Positions 31,892 through 39,170 of a stretch of 39,170 bases of DNA are shown here, one piece after another. The notes under the pieces are model-generated. The model saw nothing but the letters and a program-made list of their open reading frames with translations. It had not been told where the DNA came from and ran no database searches. The stretch lies in NCBI GenBank assembly GCA_025201845.1, contig MU604003.1:30530-69699 (forward strand). Direction: 5' to 3'. Source of the DNA: Martensiomyces pterosporus. Taxonomy: Eukaryota > Kickxellomycota > Kickxellomycetes > Kickxellales > Kickxellaceae. Both the position numbers and the translations under genes were made by a program. Position 1 is the stretch's first letter; the number at the start of each line of letters is the position of its first letter.

Positions 31892-34862
31892 CTAGTAGCT
31901 ATCAGGTGAGCGGCGAACCGGCAGCGCCGCATAGATCTGGGATGTGTCGTCGCTTGCCGCGCTTTCGCTTTCGCAGGACTCTCTATGACCTGGCACACTC
32001 GACCCCATCCATGCATCCAAGTTGTGGTACTGAGCCAGGCGGTCTAGTGGGCTAAGGATTGTGTCTTGAATGGGCGTGCCAGATCCGTTAGCACTACTGA
32101 GCTGAGCAACACGAGCAGCCGGGCGTGGGTCCGTGACCTGAGTGGCAACACGGCCAGCTGCCACTGAGGGTGCCGGGATGTTCGCCTGCCCAACAACGAT
32201 GCCGCTGTGTTCAAGCTCGCCGTACAACGAGTTCATGTGTGGCGGAACCGGTGGCGCCATTGGCCTGGCAATGGGCTCAAAGGACGGCCAGCCGAGTGGG
32301 GTGTCCATTCGCCCATACCCAAAGTTGGAATCGCTCAGGTCCGACTCCCTCCGTCGAGGAGAGCTTTGCCGTGCATTGCGCCAATCGCTGGCGGTGCTGT
32401 CTACTGGCTGCGCTGCAGCTCCAGACTCGTGCTCGGCTCCGTGGGTAACGATGGATCCCTCTGTGGATTCGAGGGATGTCTCGATGTATCTGATCGGTTC
32501 GCCAAGCAGTGCTGATTGCGTGTCGTTTGTAATGTCGCTGTGGATGCTGGTCCTTCTAGACGGAGCTGCAGTGTGCTTCTCTGTCTCCCGAACAGCAGCA
32601 AGTCGAGAGCCTGGCTGACTGCCGGCATTGCCGTTGCTGCTGCTGCTGCTGCAGTTATTCTCACCGCGTCCTGCACCTCGAGTGTCATTCGGGTTTCTTA
32701 CTGTAAGCATGTCGGGCATTGCTGGTCCAGACATGAGCGATGGCGACTCCTGCTGGCTGTCAAGGCCAGGGCGAGTGTCTTCCTGCTCAGCAGATGCTGC
32801 TCTGCTGACTGCATCGCGAAGCCAAGCTGGAATGGGCCGCCCTGACAGCAAGATGTCGTTGATAACCTCAGCATGGTTGGGCGGGGATGGCAAGCCAGCA
32901 GGGCTGTGCGTCCCTGCACGCGTAGAAGCGCCGTGGAGATTCTGCGGACTGACAGTCTTGCTGGATCGCCGTTCGGGGGTATCCAATGTCGCAATGCTGT
33001 TGCGCGCCGTGTCTGGCGTCCCGTTGCCTCGCACGCTCAAGTCGCCATTGCTGGTGCTGCCTGCCACAGGCCCTGAGTGGAGAGGAGAGATGAACGACGT
33101 AATGCTGCTTTCCAGCGATGGGTTGGCATGTGGCGACGGGAGATAGTTGCTAGCGATAATCTCGCTGGGATTTCTGTGGTGCACAGCAGTGCTGCCAGAG
33201 CTGCCGAGTCTAAAGTACTCTGGGTTCTCATACTGGAGACTGTAGTCGCGCGTTGCCTGACCACGATATGTACTAGCATCATGCAAGGCTCGCTCCGCCA
33301 TGCTTTGCCCGTACGTATCTTTGTTGCCCAGGGATTCCTTTCTCTCATCGTAGTAGCTAGCTGAAAGAGTGTTGGGGCCTCTCACTGCGCTGACACTGGA
33401 GGCTCTGCCAGCGCCGCCATGGTCATCGCCAGAGACACAGGCGGCACTTGTGGCAGGGAGTCTGCGAACGACACCGCGGCGGCGGTTCCAGCGATAAAAT
33501 ACAACCGCAGCGATGCCAATGCAAATCACACCCAGCACAGAGGAAACGATGGCAGCGATAAGGACACGTGTGCTTGTTCCGCCACTGCCGCCACTGCCGC
33601 TGTCGGAGCCAGATCCGGATGCCGTTGTTTTCGACCATTCCAGCTTTGCCAGGTCGAGTTTGTACATCATACTGTCCTGGCCGCTTGACCCTATGCCGCC
33701 ATAAATGTACATGTTGTTGTTGAATACCGCGGCAGCATGGCCAGCTCGCGCTGTAGGGCCTGTGCCCTGACTCGAGCTCGAAATTGACGCCCTAGACCAC
33801 GTAAAGCTCGAGGCAGTGTTGGCCTTCAGCATCCAGACAGCGCTGTCAGAAGGGGCATCATTGATGCTATGAAGGCCGCCAAACACGTACATTGTGTCCT
33901 CGGTGCACACGGCCGAATGCAGGATACGCTCGGCAGGCGAGGGTCCCGAGGGAACCACATTGTAGTCCCACACATTTTTCTTGATCGAAAACAGCTTGAC
34001 GTCGTTGTAGCTGGCAGTGTTCTGGTCTGAACCGCCAAACAGCACGATGGAGTCAATGGAGCTCATATAGCACAGTGTGTGGTATTTTCGCCCAGGACCG
34101 TTGCTCGCATAGTCCCAAGAGAGCGTCGACGGCGCCAAGATATCGAGATTGTTGGCAATTCCAGGCGGGGTGGCTGCGGTGTTTGAATCGCCATTTAGCG
34201 GGATGCCGCCATGCATGTAGAACTTTTGCGTGCTCGATGCATAGGCAAAGGCAGCGCCAAATCTAGTCACCGGCAATTGGCCTTGCTCTGTAGGGGAGCT
34301 CCAGCTCCAGTGCACACTGTCCAACAGACCCACCGCCGTTGACGCCTTATCAGCCACTCCATACTGCGGGTCGTAAACCCAAATGATCCCTGGAGATGCA
34401 CCGCATCCAGGCAAAATGGGCCCTGTTTTGGGTGCGTTTGTTTTATTGGGCGCGTACCATTTGCTGTTGTTTGTATCGAAGACCCGAATACCGCCTGCTC
34501 CATTTTCCGCGACATTCAAAGGGTCCTTTGCACTGCCGTTGCTGGTCCCGCCGTAGAGCATCAGAAGCGGTGTGCTGTCAGAGGCCGTAAATGGCACCAT
34601 ACAGGCAAATGCTCGCCATGCAGATGATGCGTCCGAGACGGCCTGTACACCATCGAGGTTTCCTTCCCGCCGACTAAAGCCACCAGCAGAGCCTGTGGCA
34701 GCCCGCTTATTGACCTCTAACGGCTGCTGCATGGAGTGCATACTGCGAATAATAGCTGAGGCGTAGGCCAGGCTGCTTATGACCTGAGAATAAATAAGTA
34801 AACACGTAGTAGAAATGAAATGTCAGAAAGAAAAGGACGGCGCGCCGAAACGAAAGTAGCAT
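31892..34862 (-). CDS. Kelch-repeat single-pass membrane protein
   Basis: The main exon encodes an ectodomain of Kelch-like repeats (MLYGG, YMHGG, VLFGG, YVFGG and YIYGG at roughly 60-80 residue spacing). These predict a beta-propeller like galactose oxidase or Kelch domains. A Gly/Ser linker, one transmembrane helix (about 392-415 counting from ATG 34741) and an RWNRRRG stop-transfer follow, then a disordered cytoplasmic tail of about 525 residues. ATG 34741 alone gives 949 residues and no signal peptide. The frame continues upstream through VISSLAYASA to an acceptor TTATTCTCAG at 34784. A tiny exon 34839-34862 (MLLSFRRA), spliced over a 55-nt intron, would complete a signal peptide (971 residues). 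That exon is inferred: its donor GTCCTT is weak, but a TATA box lies just upstream. The role is unknown; the topology suggests a cell-surface sensor or polarity protein. Confidence 0.85.
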
Positions 34863-35484
34863 GCAGACGACTAGCAATACGCAAGAAAACAAAAGGAAAG
34901 GCACAGGGAAAGCGGTGGGGAGACGTAGGCGTGGTTTATAGGTGTGTATAATATCTGGTCAGCGTGTGCTAGGAGCTAGGAATACCAGGCAACTACCCAT
35001 GCGGGTGGTGGAATGCACTGACATGCACTCTGCCAAAGTTAGAGGGGGTGTAGGAGGGAGAATAAAGCGAGGCGAGATGAAAGCTGCATGAGGCAAGCAG
35101 AAAGGAGGAAAAGGAAGCGCAAAGAGGGTTCCGGCAGCAGCAGCAAGGTTGCGGCGGTGAAGCGAGTGGATGGTGCAGCAGGACCCAAATATGGAACAAG
35201 GCCATGGGTTGTAGTGGTGATTTTCAGTCTACTGCTGAGCCGAATCAGTAAACAACAGCAGTCCGCTGAGCTGCATGCGCCAGCGCTGGCAGCTTTTACA
35301 TGTATATACACATATAGACATGCAGCATCACTAGTTACGTTCATTTATTGCTTAAAGCCGAGTGCTGTTTGCAAGAAAAAGAAGGCAGCACGTTGGCTAC
35401 GGGATATATGGGCATGCATTGCAGCACATGCGCTATCAGATAGTAACGGGTGTACTGGTTAGACAAGAAAGCCAGGATTAGGGA
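34863..35484. other. Intergenic region
   Basis: About 620 bp between two minus-strand genes, holding the Kelch gene promoter and the 3' UTR of the Thr-repeat gene. An AATAAA on the minus strand at 35344-35349 is a likely polyadenylation signal for the latter. No other gene is evident. Confidence 0.45.
34933..34944 (-). promoter_or_regulatory. TATA box of the Kelch membrane-protein gene
   Basis: CCTATAAACC on the minus strand, about 75 bp upstream of the proposed first ATG at 34862. Confidence 0.4.
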
Positions 35485-37038
35485 TTAGACTGCGGCGCAC
35501 ACAGACCCAGCATCGGTACAGTCGCAGAACTCGGTGTAGTACTCGCCATCATCGATCTCGGTGAAAGTGACAGTCACGGTCTCTGGACGGGTAACCGTGA
35601 CAACGGAGGTTGCAATGTCAGTAACAATGCCGCTCTGGGTGACAACCTTTGTAACAGTGGCAGTGACAGCCTCCGTCGCAGTCGCAGTTGCCGTTGCCGT
35701 CGCAGTCGCAGTCGCAGTTGCAGTTACAGTGACAGTGTCGGTGACAATATCGGTAATATCAACTGTGTCGATGGAGGTGTGGTCAATAATCTCGGTGGTG
35801 GTTATCTGCCGTTCTCCATACGTGGTGAAAATCACAGTCTGGGTGACAGTGACGAGCTCTGTAGCAGTTGCTGTGGCCGTGGCAGTCACTGTGGCAGTGT
35901 TCGTAACATAGTCCGTAATGTCGGAGATTTCAACCTCAATGGAGGTGTGGTCAATAATCTCGGTGGTGGTGACCTGCCGCTCCCCGTAGGTGGTGAAAGT
36001 CACCGTTGCAGTTACAGTCTCAGCATCTGTAAAAGTCCGCAGATCTGTCACGGAAATGGTGTCAGTCACCGTGACGGTTTGGGTGACCCTATCGGTGGAG
36101 ACCTCAATGTCGGTCAGGGTAGCATAGGCCGTGTTGGTGACGGTGGCCGTGTTGGTGATGTCCAGCGTTTCGGTAACAGAAGCTGTCTTGTAGTCGGTAA
36201 TTGTAACATCCTCGGTGACAGTAGCGGTGTTTGTGAGGGTCTTAACCACTGTCTCGTAGTCTGTGTCAACGACAGTGGCAGTCTGGACTTGGGTCAGCGT
36301 CTGGGTTTGGGTCAGCATCTCTGTTTGGGTCAGATTCTTTGTTTCTGTAATGGTTTCCACGTTGGTAACGGTGGCTGTCTGGGTGGTCTCGTTGGTCTGC
36401 GTGACAGTCGCAGTCTTGACGTCGGTCACAGTTGCAGTGACTGTATCAACCTCTGTCTCCACAGAGATGTATGTGCTCACAGATATCTTGGTATCTGTCT
36501 TTGTCTCGGTGCTAGTGGTGGTCACAGTGGCGGTCACAGTGTGGTCAACAGTGTGGTCAACAGTGTGGTCAACAGTGGCAGTGACAGCAACAGTATCAGT
36601 GACGACATCGGTCTTTGTAGCGGTAACTGTTTCTTCGACGGTACGGTCAACGGTAGCCGTGGCAGTGACAGTAGCAGTCGTGGTATCAACCTCGGTTTTG
36701 GTATGGTCGACAACCTGAGTAAGCGTTTGGGTGACCGTGTCATGGACAGTTTGAATGTTGGTGATGGTGTGGTCGACGGTCGCAGTGGCTGTTGTGGTGG
36801 CCGTGACTGTATCGACCTGGGTCTTCGTCTCGGTGCATGTTGTCGTCTGAACGATGGTAGTTGGGACAACTTGGGTCAGCGTCTTTGTGTCGTGGACAGT
36901 CAGAGTGGTAGTATCCCACTTGGTTGTGGTGACTGTGACAGCCGGGAGGGTGGGGTAGTAGCCGCCGTGGACATTGTCGCTGTCGGCAAAGGTGCCAGCA
37001 ACGAGCGCCACAAGAGGAACAACGAGTGTGAGCTTCAT
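35485..37038 (-). CDS. Secreted Thr/Val-rich repeat protein (cell-wall or adhesin-like)
   Basis: Product of 517 residues with a clear signal peptide (MKLTLVVPLVALVAGTFA). The mature chain is dominated by alternating Thr and hydrophobic residues (TVTATATA-like), interspersed with acidic D/E-x-V/I-T segments. Such alternation favours beta-strands, and the many Thr residues suit O-mannosylation. There are internal repeats: three VDHT units in a row, and a 56-residue module carrying TYGERQ(V/I)TTTEIIDHTSI in two copies. The few Cys include one near the start of the repeats and a cluster at the C-terminus (FCDCTDAGSVC). There is no hydrophobic C-terminal tail, so no GPI signal is evident and the protein may be released or disulphide/covalently held in the wall. 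Start ATG 37038; a TATATATT element lies about 95 bp upstream. I do not recognise a named family. Confidence 0.85.
   Translation of the reverse strand: MKLTLVVPLVALVAGTFADSDNVHGGYYPTLPAVTVTTTKWDTTTLTVHDTKTLTQVVPTTIVQTTTCTETKTQVDTVTATTTATATVDHTITNIQTVHDTVTQTLTQVVDHTKTEVDTTTATVTATATVDRTVEETVTATKTDVVTDTVAVTATVDHTVDHTVDHTVTATVTTTSTETKTDTKISVSTYISVETEVDTVTATVTDVKTATVTQTNETTQTATVTNVETITETKNLTQTEMLTQTQTLTQVQTATVVDTDYETVVKTLTNTATVTEDVTITDYKTASVTETLDITNTATVTNTAYATLTDIEVSTDRVTQTVTVTDTISVTDLRTFTDAETVTATVTFTTYGERQVTTTEIIDHTSIEVEISDITDYVTNTATVTATATATATELVTVTQTVIFTTYGERQITTTEIIDHTSIDTVDITDIVTDTVTVTATATATATATATATATEAVTATVTKVVTQSGIVTDIATSVVTVTRPETVTVTFTEIDDGEYYTEFCDCTDAGSVCAAV
35773..36003 (-). repeat. 168-bp internal duplication in the Thr-repeat gene
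   Basis: The segment starting GGAGGTGTGGTCAATAATCT at 35773 recurs at 35941, an offset of 168 bp or 56 codons. The encoded TYGERQ-TTTEIIDHTSI cores differ at only one or two residues, while third-position changes show that the copies are not brand new. Confidence 0.85.
36539..36574 (-). repeat. Three perfect 12-bp repeats encoding VDHT
   Basis: GTGTGGTCAACA occurs three times head to tail. Read on the minus strand it encodes three successive VDHT units, pointing to recent slippage expansion. Confidence 0.95.
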
Positions 37039-38090
37039 TTTCGGCTAATTAGAATGGACAGTACCAGTTGGCAGCACCAGGCGTGGGAGCAGAGCAGGAA
37101 TAATAGTAATGCTGGGAGAATAATGTAAATATATAGACAAGTGCGGGGCAGGGTGCTCTGCTTGTAGTAGCAAAGAGCGGAGCGCTATCCAACAAAAGGG
37201 AGAAAAGCAATTAAGCGGTGCAATTAGTAAGGAACTAGTTTGCGAATGCCACTGAAAAACGAAGAAAAAAACGGCGCAGTAAAGAGGAAAAGGGCGCAAA
37301 AGGCAAGGGCGCTGACGCGAAGGGTGGTGCATTGCTCTGGAGTGCTGCAGCAGCTACAACTACAGCTACGTCTACGGCAGCAGCTACAGCTACAGCCGCT
37401 TGTCTTCTCGCTCTAGCGCCGACAATTGACAGTGCAGGTCTGCTCTGCAGCCCGAAAATAGTTTGGGCACCGGGGGATGACCACCGCAGAGGTATCAGGC
37501 TCAGAATGCGGCAGCACCATCTTTGCGGTGTGCAAGGAAATCAAGGCTGCTACGACTGCCGTGGTTGATATTCACGCAAAATGACAATAGTGCGATGGAA
37601 GGCACATAAACCAGTTTGCTGAGCCCTGCTTGAGCCAGTTTTCCGTGTCCTGCACCTCAGGACATGCAGGAGCAGAGCTGCATGTCCCCTTATCCGTGCC
37701 TTCTCGGCAGCTGCTGGAGCCACTTGCTGAGGCACTTGCTGAGGGTTGCAAAGCGAACGCACCTAAAGCGAGCCTGTCAAAACTGCTGGATATCTGCCTC
37801 TGATAGTTGAGGCTGCTGTGCCGGTACCAAGGATAGCCAAACAGCAGTGGCTGTCCAGCTGTTTGGGATTACTGACGCGTTTGATCAGTGCACTGCAACA
37901 GCAGCCGCGGCCACCCACAGCATCGGCATGTAGAGAGATGAACAGGGTAGCAATGGGGCCATATATTAGTCATAGTTTAAAAGGAAAAAAAAGGTCAAGG
38001 CAAAAGGCAAAATTTAAAAAGCTAAAAGCCGGGCTCCACGATCAGATTGGGCGTCAGGAGCAGCTGGCTTGATGGCTTCAGAGCCACACC
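37039..38090. other. Intergenic region, 1.05 kb
   Basis: It lies between two minus-strand secreted-protein genes. It includes the Thr-repeat gene promoter and a CTA/CAG-rich simple stretch (about 37346-37400). Only short frames are open and no domain is seen. Confidence 0.45.
37128..37136 (-). promoter_or_regulatory. TATA box of the Thr-repeat gene
   Basis: TATATATTT on the minus strand, about 95 bp upstream of ATG 37038. Confidence 0.4.
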
Positions 38091-39170
38091 CTACTCGTCC
38101 GAGCACCACGAGAGGGTTTCCTCAGAGCTGTCGTCCGAGCACCAGACGACAGAATCATCGTCGGTGGGCGTCTCCGTAATGTAAATAGGTGCGCCTGTTA
38201 CAGTGACTGTAACATACTGGGTGACCACAACAGTCGATGGAGCGCACACATCTGTGGTGTAGACTGGTGGTGGTGGTGGGGGTGGGGGAGGAGCCGTGGT
38301 ATACACAGGGGAAACCGTAGTGTAAACAGGAGGAGGAGGAGCCGTAGTGTAGACTGGGGGCGGGGGTGGGGGCGAGGCAGTCGTGTACACAGGAGGAGGA
38401 GGAGCAGTGGTATAAACCGGAGGAGGCGGGGGAGATGCAGTCGTGTAGACTGGAGGGGGAGGAGGAGACGCCGTAGTGTAAACTGGGGGCGGGGGCGGGG
38501 GCGAGGCAGTCGTGTACACAGGAGGAGGAGGAGCAGTGGTATAGGTGGCCGGCTCCTCGCAGGTCTCCGTCTCGGTGGACTCGTCACAGGTCTCGGTTAT
38601 GTAGATAGACTCCTCGCAGGAGGTCACTGGTGACGAGGGGCTGGTGCTATATCCGCCGGGGGTGCTAGAGGTAGAATATCCACCAGGAGAGCTGGTCGTG
38701 TAGACATCCGAGGTTGTGACTGTGTAACCGTTCGAAGTGGTCGAGCACTCATCCGATGATGTCGAGTATCCGATGGAGCTGGTGGTGTAGGGGGCAGCCG
38801 TGGTGGTGGTGTACGGAGCAGAAGTGGAGTACGACTTGGGTGGAGGGAAGAAAGCGCTGGAACCGTCTGAAAAGATTACCTCCGAAGCGGTTGTGGACGG
38901 GGTGGTTGGAGTGATGAAGGCGCTCCAAGGTTCAGAAATCGTCATGGTGCTGATCGACGTGATGGAGTACGAGGCTGTTGGAGGGAAAAAGGCACTCCAG
39001 GGATCTGAAATCACCCACACCGAGGTAGTGGTCGAATATGGAGGCGTGGTGGCGGTTGCATATGGAGCCGGAGCAGTGGTGGAAGAAGCCGGTGGAACTG
39101 AAGTATAGGCGGGAGAGCTGGTGCCGTAGTAGTTGCCATCTGCCTTGGTGCCCAGGGCAAGAAGGGAGAG
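38091..39170 (-). CDS. Secreted extensin-like Pro/Thr-rich protein (5' end outside window)
   Basis: The frame stays open from the stop at 38091 to the last base, so the start lies beyond the window; 359 residues are visible. The first visible residues, LSLLALGTKA, look like the end of a signal peptide, followed by DGNYYG. Next come about three copies of a (D/E)PWSAF(F/I)xP module and a Ser/Thr/Tyr-rich stretch. A block of nine P(1-9)VYTT units, mostly preceded by Ser or Ala, strongly resembles plant extensin SPPPPVY repeats. Two IYITET segments flank the Pro block. The C-terminus is acidic with two WCSD repeats. No GPI tail is seen. A structural wall or adhesive role is likely by composition only. 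It sits next to another secreted repeat protein on the same strand. Confidence 0.8.
   Translation of the reverse strand, partial: LSLLALGTKADGNYYGTSSPAYTSVPPASSTTAPAPYATATTPPYSTTTSVWVISDPWSAFFPPTASYSITSISTMTISEPWSAFITPTTPSTTASEVIFSDGSSAFFPPPKSYSTSAPYTTTTAAPYTTSSIGYSTSSDECSTTSNGYTVTTSDVYTTSSPGGYSTSSTPGGYSTSPSSPVTSCEESIYITETCDESTETETCEEPATYTTAPPPPVYTTASPPPPPPVYTTASPPPPPVYTTASPPPPPVYTTAPPPPVYTTASPPPPPPVYTTAPPPPVYTTVSPVYTTAPPPPPPPPPVYTTDVCAPSTVVVTQYVTVTVTGAPIYITETPTDDDSVVWCSDDSSEETLSWCSDE
38262..38550 (-). repeat. Array of P(n)VYTT repeats
   Basis: Nine VYTT units separated by runs of one to nine prolines. At DNA level these are GTAGTGTA/ACTGG words separated by long G-runs on the plus strand. 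Confidence 0.9.

Noticed and set aside
35779..37128. 449-codon open frame opposite the Thr-repeat gene
   Set aside because: It is the antisense shadow of a strongly biased repeat sequence. The minus strand has a signal peptide and coherent repeats.
1..39170. tRNA, rRNA, snRNA and transposon signals
   Set aside because: I looked by eye for T-loop/B-box strings, snRNA core sequences and terminal repeats with transposase or reverse-transcriptase motifs. None was convincing, but a covariance-model search was not possible.

Overview
This window looks like nuclear DNA from a filamentous or early-diverging fungus. The support is a set of eukaryote-only genes (CCT7, SEH1, a Set3-type PHD-SET protein, a nibrin-like protein, an eIF1A-domain protein), a few short GT-AG introns, pyrimidine-rich leaders, AATAAA signals, and secreted Thr- and Pro-rich proteins of cell-wall type. 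The gene style resembles Kickxellomycotina (for example Coemansia), but that placement is an impression and not a sequence proof. I see no transposons, tRNAs, CRISPR arrays or prokaryotic genes.

Layout. 0.2-5.1 kb: a DUF4097-like beta-repeat protein (+) converges on a membrane-anchored M1 aminopeptidase with one intron (-). 5.1-8.3 kb: 3.2 kb without a recognisable gene, holding a transcript-like pyrimidine-rich leader and simple repeats. 8.3-15 kb: a compact housekeeping block with nucleoporin SEH1 (+), chaperonin subunit CCT7 (-), a small one-helix membrane protein (-), an eIF1AD-like protein (+) and a PAP2-family membrane phosphatase/phosphotransferase (-). A 99-bp tandem duplication lies between the last two. 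15-17 kb is gene-poor. 17.1-21.6 kb: a large Set3/MLL5-type PHD-SET protein in two exons (-). 21.6-23.9 kb is gene-poor. 23.9-26.3 kb: a three-exon bHLH transcription factor (+). A 10-N assembly gap at 26487-26496 is flanked by two near-identical 465-bp copies of that gene's 3' end, almost certainly an assembly artefact.

27-39.2 kb: a membrane-associated short-chain dehydrogenase (-) diverges from a nibrin/NBS1 homologue (+). There follow, all on the minus strand, an EMAPII tRNA-binding-domain protein with a mitochondrial-looking leader, a Kelch-repeat single-pass membrane protein, a secreted Thr/Val-repeat protein, and the 3' part of a secreted extensin-like Pro/Thr-rich protein that runs off the window.

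The genes do not form one pathway. The most unusual part is the right end: three consecutive genes for cell-surface proteins (Kelch receptor-like, beta-alternating Thr-repeat, extensin-like). Other points of interest are the degenerate SET catalytic motif with an Arg/Asp-rich tail, the shortened nibrin C-terminus, the long acidic insert in SEH1, and possible short introns. Several starts were moved from NTG codons to the first in-frame ATG, and exon joins were inferred from reading frame and splice motifs alone.
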